Assembly (NCBI RefSeq): GCF_016756395.1
Contig: NZ_AP018365.1
Coordinates: forward strand, 2,859,501 to 2,923,500
Source: Streptomyces sp. SN-593
Lineage (GTDB): Bacteria; Actinomycetota; Actinomycetes; Streptomycetales; Streptomycetaceae
Direction of reading: 5' to 3'
DNA: 64,000 bases
Shown here: piece after piece, positions 1-9,500 of the stretch
Layout: each line of letters opens with the position of its first letter
Position numbering within the stretch: position 1 is the stretch's first letter
Notes under the pieces: model-generated
Told to the model about the DNA's origin: nothing
Database searches by the model: none
Seen by the model: the letters and a program-made list of their open reading frames with translations, nothing else
Program-made: the position numbers and the translations under genes

Positions 1-801
1 CTCGCCGTCGCCCTCGATCAGCTCCGGGTAGTTGAAGTCGTCGCCCGTGTAGCAGCGCACCCCCTCCGGCAGACGGCGGCGCAGCGCGACCTCCCGGTCC
101 GCGTCAAGCAGCGAGACCTTGATGCCGTCAACCTTGTCCGGATGGGCGGCGATGACCTCCAGGAAGGTCTCGGTCGCGGCGTCGAGGTCGTCGCTGCCCC
201 AGTAGCCAACCAGCGCGGGATCGAACATCGGGCCGAGCCAGTGCAGGATCACCCGGTCGGCGGACTGCCGCAGCAAGTGTCCGTACACCTCCAGGTAGTC
301 GTCGGGTCCTTTGGCGACGGCGGCCAAGGCGCGCGAGGCCATCAGGACGGCCTGCGAACCGGCCTCCTCCACCACTGCCAACTGCTCCTCGTAGGCGGCC
401 GTGACCTCGGCGAGGCCGGCCCCCGAGGCGGCGGCACCGGCCAGTTGGTCGGTGCCCACTCCGCACGCGATCCGGCCGCCCGTCAGCCGCGCCTCCGCAG
501 AGGACCTGCGGATGAGCTCCGCCGCGACCGGCCAGTCCAGGCCCATGCCGCGCTGCGCGGTGTCCATGGCCTCGGCCACCCCGAGCCCCGTGCTCCACAG
601 GTGGTGGCGGAACGCGAGGGTCGCGTCCCAGTCCACGGCCGCGGGGGCGTCGGCCGCGGTGCGCATCGGGTCGGCGACGACGTGGGCGGCCGAGTAGACC
701 ACCCTGCTGCGCAGGGGCAGTCCCGCCGCATGGACGACGGGTTCGGAACGTGGCCGGTAGGCGCGCAGTTCACCGGACGCGTCGGGCAGCAGGAGGGTCA
801 C
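1..801 (-). CDS. DUF993-like dihydrodipicolinate synthase superfamily protein (3' end outside window)
   Basis: A reading frame of 267 codons enters from the left edge and lacks its stop codon. It starts at GTG 801-799, which overlaps the TGA of the upstream dehydrogenase by 4 bases, so the two are translationally coupled. The protein reads as a TIM-barrel of the class I aldolase superfamily. A GIK motif puts Lys228 where DHDPS-type enzymes form a Schiff base. The family is seen beside Gfo/Idh/MocA dehydrogenases in actinomycete sugar-catabolic clusters. The substrate is unknown; an aldol or retro-aldol step on an oxidised sugar acid is inferred. The family assignment is from memory of the sequence type. 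Confidence 0.8.
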   Translation of the reverse strand, partial: MTLLLPDASGELRAYRPRSEPVVHAAGLPLRSRVVYSAAHVVADPMRTAADAPAAVDWDATLAFRHHLWSTGLGVAEAMDTAQRGMGLDWPVAAELIRRSSAEARLTGGRIACGVGTDQLAGAAASGAGLAEVTAAYEEQLAVVEEAGSQAVLMASRALAAVAKGPDDYLEVYGHLLRQSADRVILHWLGPMFDPALVGYWGSDDLDAATETFLEVIAAHPDKVDGIKVSLLDADREVALRRRLPEGVRCYTGDDFNYPELIEGDGE

Positions 802-1949
802 AGCGACAGCTCCGGGACCTCGAAGCGGCGGCCTTCCTCGGAGGACCTCAGGCCGAGCTCGGCGAGCTGGACGCCCCGGGCACCGGCCAGCAGGTCCCAG
901 CGCCACGGCTCGTCGAGCGCCACGTGGCGCAGGAAGAGCTCCCACTGCGCCTTGAAGCCGTTGTCGAAGTCGGCGTTGTCCGGGACCTCCTGCCACTGGT
1001 CGCGGAAGGTCTCCGTCGCCGGCAGGTCGGGGTTCCAGACCGGCTTGGGCGTGGCCGAGCGGTGCTGGACGCGGCACTTGCGCAGCCCCGCGACGGCGGA
1101 GCCGTGGGTGCCGTCCACCTGGAACTCGACCAGTTCGTCCCGGTTGACCCGCACGGCCCAGGAGGAGTTGATCTGCGCGACGGCCCCGCCCTCCAACTCG
1201 AAGACACCGTAGGCCGCGTCGTCCGCGGTGGCGCCGTACGGCTTGCCCTGCTCGTCCCAGCGCTGCGGGATGTGGGTGGCGGTGAGCGCCTGGACGCTGC
1301 GCACCCGGCCGAACAGCTCGTGCAGCACGTAGTCCCAGTGCGGGAACATGTCCGCCACGATGCCGCCGCCGTCCTCGGCACGGTAGTTCCAGGACGGGCG
1401 CTGCGCGCTCTGCCAGTCGCCCTCGAAGACCCAGTACCCGAACTCGCCGCGCACGGAGAGGATCCGGCCGAAGAAGCCCCCTTCGACCAGCCGCCGGAGT
1501 TTCTGCAGGCCGGGCAGGAAGAGCTTGTCCTGCACCACGCCGTGCTTCACTCCGGCCTCGGTGGCGAGCCGTGCGAGTTCCACGGCTCCGGCCAGCGTGG
1601 TGCCCGTCGGCTTCTCGCAGTAGATGTGCTTGCCTGCCGCGATGGCCTGCCTGACCGCCCCTTCGCGGGCGGAGGTCACCTGGGCGTCGAAGTAGATCTC
1701 GACCGACGGGTCGGCCAGGACCCCGTCCAGGTCGGTGCTCCAGTGCTCGATGCCGTGCCGCTCGGCGATCGCGCGCAGCGCGTGCTCGCGGCGGCCGACG
1801 AGTACGGGCTCCGGCCACAGCACAGTGCCGTCGCCCAGGTCGAGGCCGCCCTGCTCGCGCAGGCCGAGGATGGACCGTACCAGGTGCTGCCGATAGCCCA
1901 TGCGTCCGGTGACGCCGTTCATGGCGATCCTCACGGTCTTGCGTGTCAT
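798..1949 (-). CDS. Gfo/Idh/MocA family NAD(P)-dependent oxidoreductase
   Basis: A 383-residue protein of normal length for the family. The N-terminal Rossmann domain has a GVTGRMG-type nucleotide loop near residues 12-18, and the EKP motif lies at 112-114, where the Lys contacts cofactor and substrate. The C-terminal alpha/beta sheet domain covers roughly 140-383. It should oxidise or reduce a sugar or cyclitol hydroxyl. The start is ATG 1949, chosen because a GGAGAGG ribosome site lies just upstream. It is translationally coupled to the aldolase-like gene downstream. Upstream lies the LacI-type regulator, divergently oriented, with two operator-like sites between, so inducible control by that regulator is likely. 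Confidence 0.9.
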   Translation of the reverse strand: MTRKTVRIAMNGVTGRMGYRQHLVRSILGLREQGGLDLGDGTVLWPEPVLVGRREHALRAIAERHGIEHWSTDLDGVLADPSVEIYFDAQVTSAREGAVRQAIAAGKHIYCEKPTGTTLAGAVELARLATEAGVKHGVVQDKLFLPGLQKLRRLVEGGFFGRILSVRGEFGYWVFEGDWQSAQRPSWNYRAEDGGGIVADMFPHWDYVLHELFGRVRSVQALTATHIPQRWDEQGKPYGATADDAAYGVFELEGGAVAQINSSWAVRVNRDELVEFQVDGTHGSAVAGLRKCRVQHRSATPKPVWNPDLPATETFRDQWQEVPDNADFDNGFKAQWELFLRHVALDEPWRWDLLAGARGVQLAELGLRSSEEGRRFEVPELSL

Positions 1950-2024
1950 GGGCCTCTCCTGGGCGGTCGGGGGCGGGGTGGGAAGTGCGGTCGGCAAGGT
2001 GCTCGCGGTAGGGGCTCGCACCAT

Positions 2025-2035
2025 AGCAAGCGCTT
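2025..2035. promoter_or_regulatory. LacI-family operator-like site A
   Basis: AGCAAGCGCTT, with the AAGCGCTT core and central CG typical of LacI-family operators. It sits 76 bp upstream of the dehydrogenase start. An exact inverted copy lies at 2098-2108. Confidence 0.6.
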
Positions 2036-2097
2036 TCTTCCGTATCACGCTAGCTTGCGCGAGTGGCGGTCGACAAGACTCTCCTGGATGCCGAGGT

Positions 2098-2108
2098 AAG
2101 CGCTTGCT
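2098..2108. promoter_or_regulatory. LacI-family operator-like site B
   Basis: AAGCGCTTGCT, the exact reverse complement of the site at 2025-2035. Its position, 140 bp upstream of the LacI gene, suggests autoregulation and perhaps looping between the two sites. Confidence 0.6.
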
Positions 2109-2247
2109 GGCGTGACGGCCTGCGGAACTGCGGCGTGGCTGCCGCGGGCGGCGACGAGGTGAGAGCATGTGCCGTCGACGCTCGACAGCCGGTGCGACGC
2201 CGGCCGGAGCGATCCCCCAGCCGCCGCACGAGGAGGTCAGGACCGAT

Positions 2248-3363
2248 ATGGCAGTGACGCTGGCCGATGTCGCGGCGCGCGCGGGAGTGTCGTCGGCGAC
2301 CGTCTCCCGGGTCCTCAACGGCAACTACCCGGTGGCCGGCAGCACCAGGGAGCGGGTGCGGCGGGCCGTGGCGGAGCTGGACTACGTCGTCAACGGTCAG
2401 GCGCGAGCGCTGGCCGCGGCGAGCTCCGACCTCGTCGGCGTCCTGGTCAACGACGTGGCGGACCCCTTCTTCGGCCTGATCGCCAGCGCGCTCCAGCGCG
2501 AGATCGGTGCCGGCCCCGGCAACCCTCCGAGCGGCGGCAAGCTGGCGGTGGTCTGCAACACCGGCGGGTCGCCCGAGTCCGAACTCACCTATCTCACCCT
2601 GCTCGAACGCCAGCGCGCGGCCGGCGTGGTACTGACCGGGGGCGCGGTCGAGGACGGGCCGCACACGGCCGCGGTGGCCGCCAGGCTGGCCCGGCTGGCC
2701 TCCTCCGGCACGCGGATCGTGCTGTGCGGGCGCCCGCCGCTGCCCGATACGGCGCCCGGCATCACGACCCTCACCTTCGACAACCGGGGCGGGGCGCGAC
2801 GGCTGACCGAGCACCTGCTGTCGCTGGGGCACCGCCGGATCGGCTGCGTGGCCGGCCCGCCCGAACGCAGCACCACGCGGCACCGCCTCGAAGGCCACTA
2901 CGCGGCACTGGCCGCCCACGGGCTCGTTCCCGGGGACGGCGACGCGGTGGGCAGTGGGGACCTGCCGGGCCAACCCGTCGTGTACGGCGGGTACGACCGC
3001 TCGTCCGGCTACGACGGCGCACTGGAACTGCTGCGCAAGGACCCCTCGGTGACCGCGGTCGTGGCGTCCAACGACGCCGCCGCGCTCGGCGTGTGCGCCG
3101 CCCTGCGCGACCGCGGGCTCCGCGTCCCCGGCGACATCTCCGTGGCCGGGTTCGACGACCTCCCGTTCAGCGTCGACGCCTCGCCGGCGCTGACCACCGT
3201 CCGCATCCCGCTCCAGGAGGCGGGAGCGCGCGCGGGCCGGCTGGTGCTGGGTCGGTCGGCCCCGCCGCCGGGCTGGGTGGCCACGGTGACCACGGAACTG
3301 ATGGTCCGGGAGTCCACCGCGCCACCGGCCCATCCAGCCCGCACGGCCCGCACGGACCGCTGA
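2248..3363 (+). CDS. LacI-family transcriptional regulator
   Basis: A 371-residue repressor. The N-terminal helix-turn-helix (residues 3-50) reads LADVAARAGVSSATVSRVLNG, the canonical LacI form. A periplasmic-binding-like effector domain follows, ending in the usual SVAGFDDLPFS segment. ATG 2248 is preceded by a strong GAGGAGG site. The gene diverges from the dehydrogenase/aldolase operon, and two identical inverted 11-bp sites lie in the shared intergenic region, so these genes are the probable targets. The effector is presumably the sugar or sugar acid degraded by the neighbours and cannot be read from the sequence. Confidence 0.9.
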   Translation: MAVTLADVAARAGVSSATVSRVLNGNYPVAGSTRERVRRAVAELDYVVNGQARALAAASSDLVGVLVNDVADPFFGLIASALQREIGAGPGNPPSGGKLAVVCNTGGSPESELTYLTLLERQRAAGVVLTGGAVEDGPHTAAVAARLARLASSGTRIVLCGRPPLPDTAPGITTLTFDNRGGARRLTEHLLSLGHRRIGCVAGPPERSTTRHRLEGHYAALAAHGLVPGDGDAVGSGDLPGQPVVYGGYDRSSGYDGALELLRKDPSVTAVVASNDAAALGVCAALRDRGLRVPGDISVAGFDDLPFSVDASPALTTVRIPLQEAGARAGRLVLGRSAPPPGWVATVTTELMVRESTAPPAHPARTARTDR

Positions 3364-3419
3364 AAGTTATCCACAGGCGGGAAAAATGGGCTTTCGCGGG
3401 GCTCCGCCACGGTCCTACC

Positions 3420-3434
3420 TTTGACTCAGGCAAA
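3420..3434. promoter_or_regulatory. MarR-type operator candidate
   Basis: TTTGACTCAGGCAAA is a 15-bp imperfect palindrome (6 of 7 base pairs match around a central C). It is 26 bp before the start of the MarR-acetyltransferase gene and overlaps a TTGACT -35-like hexamer, so it is placed for autorepression. Inference from symmetry and position only. Confidence 0.45.
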
Positions 3435-3460
3435 GAAAGAACAGAAAGGCCGGAGTCGTC

Positions 3461-4381
3461 ATGGCAGTCCAGGAGATCCGCGCGTTCAACCGCTTCTACA
3501 CCAACCTCATCGGCGCGCTCGACTACAGCCGCCACCTCCACACACCGTTCACGCTCACCGAGGCGCGCGTGCTCTACGAACTCGCGCACGCGCGACGCAC
3601 CGACGCGGCCGACCTGCGCGTGGAGTTGTCACTCGACGCCGGCCATCTCAGCCGGATGCTGTCGAAGTTCGAGGAGAGGCAGCTCGTCACGCGCAGGCCA
3701 TCCGAGCAGGACGCGCGAAGACAGCGGATCGAGCTGACCACGCGGGGGAAGGAGGCCGCGTCCCTGCTGGAGGACCGCGCGCAGGAGGCCGTGAGTTCGC
3801 TGGTCGGCCGGATAGCACCGGAGGACCGGCCGCGGCTCACCGCTGCGATGAGCACGGTCCGCGAGATCCTGCACGACGACCACCGCTTCACCCCTGGCCC
3901 GCGCGTCGTCCTGCGCTCGCCCCGCCCGGGCGATCTGGGGTGGGCCATCGAGCGGAACGCCTCGGTGTACGCGGCTGAGTACGGCTGGGACGAGGAATAC
4001 GAAGCTCTGGTCGCGCGCATCGTCGCGGACTACGCGTCGGGCCGCGACCCGCACCGCGAGGCGATGTGGGTGGCCGAACTCGACGGCGAGCGGGCGGGAT
4101 GCGTCTTCTGCGTGCGGGACGACGCGCCCGGGACCGCGCGGTTGCGCCTGCTGCTGGTCGATCCGGCCGCCCGGGGCCACGGGATAGGCGGGCGCCTGGT
4201 GGACACGTGCGTCGCCTTCGCCCGCCAGGCCGGTTACGACGCGCTCGTCCTGTGGACCAACGACGTCCTGTCCGGGGCCCGCAGGATCTACGAGCGGGCC
4301 GGGTTCGAGCTGATCGCCGAGAACCCCCACCACAGCTTCGGCCGGGATCTGGTGGGACAGGACTGGCGCCTGACCCTGTGA
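3461..4381 (+). CDS. MarR regulator fused to GNAT N-acetyltransferase
   Basis: A 306-residue two-domain protein. Residues 1-140 form a MarR winged helix-turn-helix, with recognition-helix region LSLDAGHLSRMLSKFEERQL at 56-75 and the wing rich in Arg around 79-92. Residues 148-306 form a GNAT domain with the acetyl-CoA loop RGHGIG at 239-244. Such fusions are known in actinobacteria, annotated as bifunctional HTH regulator/acetyltransferase; the acceptor is unknown. A small-molecule ligand may control DNA binding while the second domain acetylates it or another target (inference). ATG 3461 has only a weak GGCCGGAG site. A palindromic operator candidate lies just upstream. Confidence 0.88.
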   Translation: MAVQEIRAFNRFYTNLIGALDYSRHLHTPFTLTEARVLYELAHARRTDAADLRVELSLDAGHLSRMLSKFEERQLVTRRPSEQDARRQRIELTTRGKEAASLLEDRAQEAVSSLVGRIAPEDRPRLTAAMSTVREILHDDHRFTPGPRVVLRSPRPGDLGWAIERNASVYAAEYGWDEEYEALVARIVADYASGRDPHREAMWVAELDGERAGCVFCVRDDAPGTARLRLLLVDPAARGHGIGGRLVDTCVAFARQAGYDALVLWTNDVLSGARRIYERAGFELIAENPHHSFGRDLVGQDWRLTL

Positions 4382-4538
4382 CCAGTCCGGGCGGCACCCC
4401 GACTGGCACGGAGCGGGGCGAGGACAGGTGCGGAGCGGACGTCCTGGGCGCTCCGCCGACGGATCACCGCGGTCGAAAGGAGGTCGAACCAGGGCGGGCG
4501 GGTGGGCGACACGCCGACGCGGCGAGGCCCGGTCGCGG

Positions 4539-4568
4539 TTGACCCCGCGCGGGCCCCGTGCCTAGTGT
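4539..4568 (+). promoter_or_regulatory. Promoter candidate giving a leaderless transcript
   Basis: TTGACC (4539-4544), 18-base spacer, TAGTGT (4563-4568). The expected transcription start is about 4575-4576, which is the A of the ATG of the isomerase gene. No Shine-Dalgarno sequence is visible upstream of that ATG. Confidence 0.5.
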
Positions 4569-4575
4569 CCGGCAA

Positions 4576-5373
4576 ATGAGACTCGCCTTCTCCACCCTCG
4601 GACTCCCCGCGTTGCCCATCGACCAGGTCGTGCGACTCGCGGCAGAAAACGGCTACCACGGCGTCGAGTTGCGCGCGAGCGACGAGGAACCGGTGCACCC
4701 GGGGCTCGACGCGGACGAACGCGCCCGGGTGGTCGAGCAGTTCGCGTCCGCCGGCATCACCATCCTCACCGTGGCCGCCTACGCGAGGGTGGCGGCCCGG
4801 GGCGAGGACGGCCCGGTGCTGGCCGAGGTCGAAGCCGCTGTCGACCTGGCCGCCGACCTGGGGGCGTCCTACGTCCGGGTCTTCCCGGGCGGAGGCGACC
4901 TGCCGGTTGCTGAGGCGGACGCGCTGGCCGAACGGCGCCTGGCAGCGGTGGCACCGCATGCGACCGACCGCGGGGTACGAGTGCTGCTGGAGACGCACGA
5001 CTCGCACCGGTCCGGCGCCGACGTGGCGCGGGTGCTGGGAGCTGTCGGGCACCACGCCGTGGGTGCGATCTGGGACGTGATGCACACCTGGCTGGCCGGT
5101 GAGCAGCCGTCCTCGACCTATCCCGCACTCGCCCCGTACCTGGGATACGTGCAGGTCAAGGACATCGCCTCGGCGGAGGAGCGAACCCCGCTGGCGCTCG
5201 GCAAGGGTGCGCTGCCATTGGCGGAGACGATCGAGGTGCTCAGCCGCGCCGAGTGGGACGGCTGGCTGTGCTGGGAGTACGAGAAGAGGTGGAATCCGCA
5301 GGCGGAGGAGTTCCCGGGTCTGCTGGAGGCCGGACGGGAGCACCTGGCCCGGCTGTTGTCGGAGTCGGCCTGA
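4576..5373 (+). CDS. Sugar phosphate isomerase/epimerase (xylose isomerase-like TIM barrel)
   Basis: A 265-residue AP endonuclease 2/xylose isomerase-like barrel. It starts MRLAFSTLGLPAL and carries the family's GYHGVELR strand. Metal-ligand-type segments are LLETHDSHR, AIWDVMHTW, YVQVKD and the C-terminal CWEYEKRW, supplying Glu, Asp, His and Glu as expected. It probably isomerises or epimerises a sugar derivative in the same pathway as the dehydrogenase to the left. ATG 4576 was chosen over in-frame GTG 4558 because a promoter-like element points to transcription starting at that ATG. The LysR regulator gene follows after about 105 bp. Confidence 0.87.
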   Translation: MRLAFSTLGLPALPIDQVVRLAAENGYHGVELRASDEEPVHPGLDADERARVVEQFASAGITILTVAAYARVAARGEDGPVLAEVEAAVDLAADLGASYVRVFPGGGDLPVAEADALAERRLAAVAPHATDRGVRVLLETHDSHRSGADVARVLGAVGHHAVGAIWDVMHTWLAGEQPSSTYPALAPYLGYVQVKDIASAEERTPLALGKGALPLAETIEVLSRAEWDGWLCWEYEKRWNPQAEEFPGLLEAGREHLARLLSESA

Positions 5374-5478
5374 GCATCCGGGGCGGCGGGCGCACGGCAA
5401 CGTGACGGCCGGGCGTCCGGGCGGCCGGTGCCGTCCGGGCGGCCGGTGGATGGCGGCAGTGGGAAGGAGCCTGCGGGC

Positions 5479-6381
5479 GTGCTCGATCTGGGACGGTTGA
5501 GGGCGCTGCACGCGGTGCACACGCACGGGTCGATCGGTGCGGCGGCAGCGGCGCTGGGATACACACCCTCGGCGGTGTCCCAGCAGGTCGCGAAGTTGGA
5601 GCGCGAGGCCGGTTCGGTGCTGCTGGAGCGGCAGGGCCGCGGGGTGGTGCTGACGGACGCCGCGCTGCTGCTGGTGGCCGCCGCGCAAGAGCTGATGCGG
5701 GTGGTGGAGTCGGCCGAGGTCGCGTTGGAGGAGCAGCGCGGCCGCCCGGGCGGGCGGTTGACGGTCGCAGCGTTCCCGACCGCGGCATGCGGTCTGCTGC
5801 CTCCGGTGCTGGCCGCGTTGGCCGCCGCACACCCCGCGCTGGACCTGCGGCTGGTCGAGGTGGACGCCCACCTGTCGGTCGACCTGGTGGCCCGGGGCGG
5901 GGTGGACCTGGCAGTGGCCCACGACTGGGACATCGCGCCGCTGCCCGTGCCGGAAGGGCTGGGTCGCGCGGTCATCGGTGACGACCGGTGCGACGTGCTG
6001 GTGCCGGCCGGGCACCGGCTGGCGGAGCGCGGGTCGGTGCTGCGCGCGGACGTCGCCCGGGAGCGGTGGATCTGCCAGCCACCGGGATCGGTGTGCCACG
6101 ACTGGCTGGTGCGAACGCTGCGGGAGTCCGGCACCGAGCCGGACATGGCCTACCAGGTCGGCGAGTACGGCACGCAGGTCGCCCTGGTGGCCGCGGGGCT
6201 GGGCATCGCGCTGGTGCCCCGGCTGGGCCGGGGGCCGCTGCCCGAGGGAGTGCGGGTGCTGCGGCTGGAGCCCGCTCCGGTGCGGCGGTTGTACGCGCTG
6301 TGGCGGAAGGGCGCGGCACGCCGACCGTCGATCATGGCCGCGGTCGACGCGCTTCGGGCGCAATGGCGGCAGGTCGGATGA
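5479..6381 (+). CDS. LysR-family transcriptional regulator
   Basis: A 300-residue LysR protein. The winged helix-turn-helix is at 1-60 (LRALHAVHTHGSIGAAAAAL then TPSAVSQQVAKLE), and an effector-binding domain covers about 88-295. GTG 5479 is chosen because GGAAGGAG lies 9-10 bases upstream; an in-frame upstream ATG at 5428 has no ribosome site. It is collinear with the isomerase gene and convergent with the ABC exporter, so its target is uncertain: either the sugar genes or a distant locus. Confidence 0.88.
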   Translation: MLDLGRLRALHAVHTHGSIGAAAAALGYTPSAVSQQVAKLEREAGSVLLERQGRGVVLTDAALLLVAAAQELMRVVESAEVALEEQRGRPGGRLTVAAFPTAACGLLPPVLAALAAAHPALDLRLVEVDAHLSVDLVARGGVDLAVAHDWDIAPLPVPEGLGRAVIGDDRCDVLVPAGHRLAERGSVLRADVARERWICQPPGSVCHDWLVRTLRESGTEPDMAYQVGEYGTQVALVAAGLGIALVPRLGRGPLPEGVRVLRLEPAPVRRLYALWRKGAARRPSIMAAVDALRAQWRQVG

Positions 6382-6506
6382 GCGGACCCGCCGCCCGGCC
6401 CGGTGGACGGGCACGGACGGCGGGTGACGGAGACCGGATGACCGGAGGGGGGAGGGCGGACGGCGGAGGGCGGGCGGGGTGACTGCTTCGGGCCGGGCGG
6501 TGGTGG

Positions 6507-9500
6507 TCAGGCGGCCGAGCGGACCTCCCCGGTGAAGGTGCGCCACAGCTCCGCGTACCGGCCGTCGCGGGCGAGCAGTTCGTCGTGGGTCCCGTCCTCG
6601 ATGACGCGGCCGTGGTCGAGGACGACGACGCGGTCGGCCCGCGCGGCGGTGCTGAGGCGGTGCGCGACCACGAGGGTGGTGCGGCGGACGGCCAGCCGGT
6701 CGGCGGCCTGGTTGACCAGCGCCTCGGTGGCGAGGTCGAGTGCGGCGGTGGCCTCGTCGAGCAGCAGGATCGCGGGGTCGACGAGTTCGGCTCGCGCCAG
6801 GGCGATGAGCTGGCGCTGGCCCGCGGAAAGGTTCCGGCCGCGTTCGGTGACCTGGTGGAGGTAGCCGCCTTCGAGGGTCGCGATCATCCCGTCGGCACCC
6901 ACCGCGCGGGCTGCGGCCTCCACCTCGGCGTCCGTCGCGTCCATCCGCCCGTACGCGATGGCGTCGCGCACGGTGCCCGCGAACAGGTACGGCTCCTGGG
7001 GGACGACGCCGAGTTGCTGCCGGTATCCGGTCAGGTCGAACGCGCGGATGTCGGTGCCGTCGACGAGGACGGCGCCGCCGGTCGGGTCGTAGTAGCGGGC
7101 GACGAGCTTGACCAGCGTGGACTTGCCCGCGCCCGTCTCCCCGACGAAGGCGACGGTCTGGCCGGCGGGCACACGCAGCTGGATGCCGGCCAGGGCGTCG
7201 GGGGTTTCGGCGTCCGTACCGCCGTAGCGGAAGCGGACGTCCTCGAAGGTGATCTCGCCGCGCAGGCGGTGCACCGGCCGCGGGTCGGCGGCCTGCGGGG
7301 TCGTGGTGGGACGGTTCAGCAGTTCGCGGATGCGGCCGAGCGAGACCGTGGCCTGCTGGAAGCCGTCGAAGACCTGGGAGAGTTGCTGCACCGGGGAGAA
7401 GAAGAGGTCGATGTAGAGCAGGTAGGCGACCAGGGCGCCGGCGGTGAGGGTGCCGGCGTTGACCCGGTGGGCGCCCACGATGAGCACCAGTGCCGCCGCC
7501 ACGCTGGACAGCAGCTGCACGAACGGGAAGTACACCGAGATCAGGAACTGGCCGCGGACCCGGGCGGTCCGGTACTCGTCGCTGCGGCTCAGGAAGCGCC
7601 GGGCGCCGAGTTCCTCGCCACGGAACGCCTGCACCACCCGCAGGCCCGCGACGTGTTCCTGGAGATCGGCGTTGACGACGGCGATCCGCTCGCGCGCGGA
7701 CTCGTACGCGCGCACCGACTTGCGGCGGAAGACCCAGGTGGCGACCACCAGCAGCGGCAGGGTCGCGAAGACCATCAGCGCGAGCTGCACGTCGATCGCG
7801 AGCAGCGCCACCAGGATGCCGGCGAAGGTCAACACGCTGACCAGCGCCGTGACCAGGCCGGTCTGAAGGAAGGTGGACAGGGCGTCCACGTCGGTGGTCA
7901 TCCGGGTCATGATGCGGCCGGACAGCTCCCGTTCGTAGAAGTCCAGGCCGAGCCGGTGCAGGTGGGCGAAGATCTTCACGCGCAGCGTGTACAGGACGCG
8001 TTCACCGGTGCGGCCGGTGAGAAGGGTGGAGCCCCACTCCACCACCCACTGCAGCAGGACCAGCGCCAGCCCGAGCAGGGAGGCGACCCAGACCGCGTGC
8101 AGCGCGTGCCGGCGTACGCCCGCGTCGATACCGTGCCGGATCAGGACCGGCAGCAGCAGCCCGGCGACGGCGTCGACCGCGACGAGCAGCAGGCTCAGCA
8201 CCAGCGGGCTGCGGAAGCCGCGGAGCATGCTGCCCAGCCCGAACCCCGTTTCCGCGGCACGCGCCCGCTCCTCGTCGATGTCCGGAGTGTCGAGGGCGGG
8301 CGGCAGGGCGGCGACCTTGGCCAGGAGTTCCGGGGTGGCGGGCATCCCAGCGAGCGCGCCCGCCATGCCCCCGCCCGGGCCTCCCCCGGCCCGGCGCACG
8401 GCCGCGGCCGCCGGCGGTCCGGCCGCGCCCCGGCCGCCGGCGGGGTCGTCCTCGTCGACCACCCGCAGGTGCTCCGGCCACAGCTCGGGGGTGACGCCCG
8501 CGAGCGCCGTCGCCTGCGCGGGCTCCGCCGCGTCGACCGCCTCGTCCTGGACGCGCAGCAGGCACCGCGGGTCGCCGCAGGCGCCGTCCGCCGACACGTC
8601 GTGGGTGCACCGCGAGCCCGGGCGCGGGACCGCGGCGCCCGCCGGGTCGAGGTCGACCACGTCGGCGCCGAGCGCCTCGGGGTCGGTGAGCAGCGCGCGG
8701 TACAGCGGGCTGCGCGCCTGGAGCTCGTCGTGGGTGCCCACGTCGGCGAGCCGGCCGGCCTCCAGGACCGCGATCCGGTCGGCGAGCGCCAGGGTGGATC
8801 GGCGGTGGGCGATCAACAGGGTGGTGCGCCCGCGCATCACCTGGCGCAGGGCGTCGAAGATCTCCGCCTCGACCCGGGCGTCCACCGCTGACGTGGCGTC
8901 GTCCAGGAGCAGCAGCCGCGGATCGGTGAGGATCGCGCGGGCCAGGGCGACGCGCTGCCGCTGGCCGCCGGACAGGGTCAGGCCCTGCTCGCCGACCACC
9001 GTGTCGTACCCGTCGGGAAGGGCGCTGATGAACTCGTGGGCCTGGGATGCGCGGGTGGCGGCGAGGATCTCCTCGTCGGTGGCGTCGGGCTTGCCGTAGG
9101 CGATGTTGGCCCGGACGGTGTCGGAGAACAGGAAGCTGTCCTCGGGCACCAGCCCGATCGCGGAACGCAGCGACGCGAAGGTCAGCTCGCGGACGTCCAC
9201 GCCGCCGATCCGCACCGCGCCGCCGGTCACGTCGTACATCCGCGGCAGCAGCAGGGAGACGGTGGACTTGCCGGAGCCCGAGGCGCCGACCACGGCCACG
9301 GTCTCGCCGGGTTCGATGCTCAGGTCGAAGCCCTCCAGGACCGGGCGCTCGGCGCTGTAGCCGAAGCTGACGTGGTCGAAGTCGACCGTGGCCGGAGCTC
9401 CCGGCGGGAGGACCTTGGCACCCTCGTCGAGGGTGGGGCGGGTGTCGATGAGTTCGAGGACGCGCTCGACGCCGGCGCGCGCCTGCTGGCCGACCGTCAG

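Noticed and set aside
3367..3375. TTATCCACA, a perfect DnaA-box-like 9-mer
   Set aside because: It is single, with no cluster of boxes and no dnaA/dnaN genes, so it is not an origin.
4288..6546. Very long open frames on the strand opposite real genes here and elsewhere (for example 6585-8891 plus, 9036-11825 plus, 36629-38089 minus)
   Set aside because: In high-G+C DNA antisense frames stay open. These lack ribosome sites, have Arg/Pro/Gly-biased translations and lie over well-identified genes.
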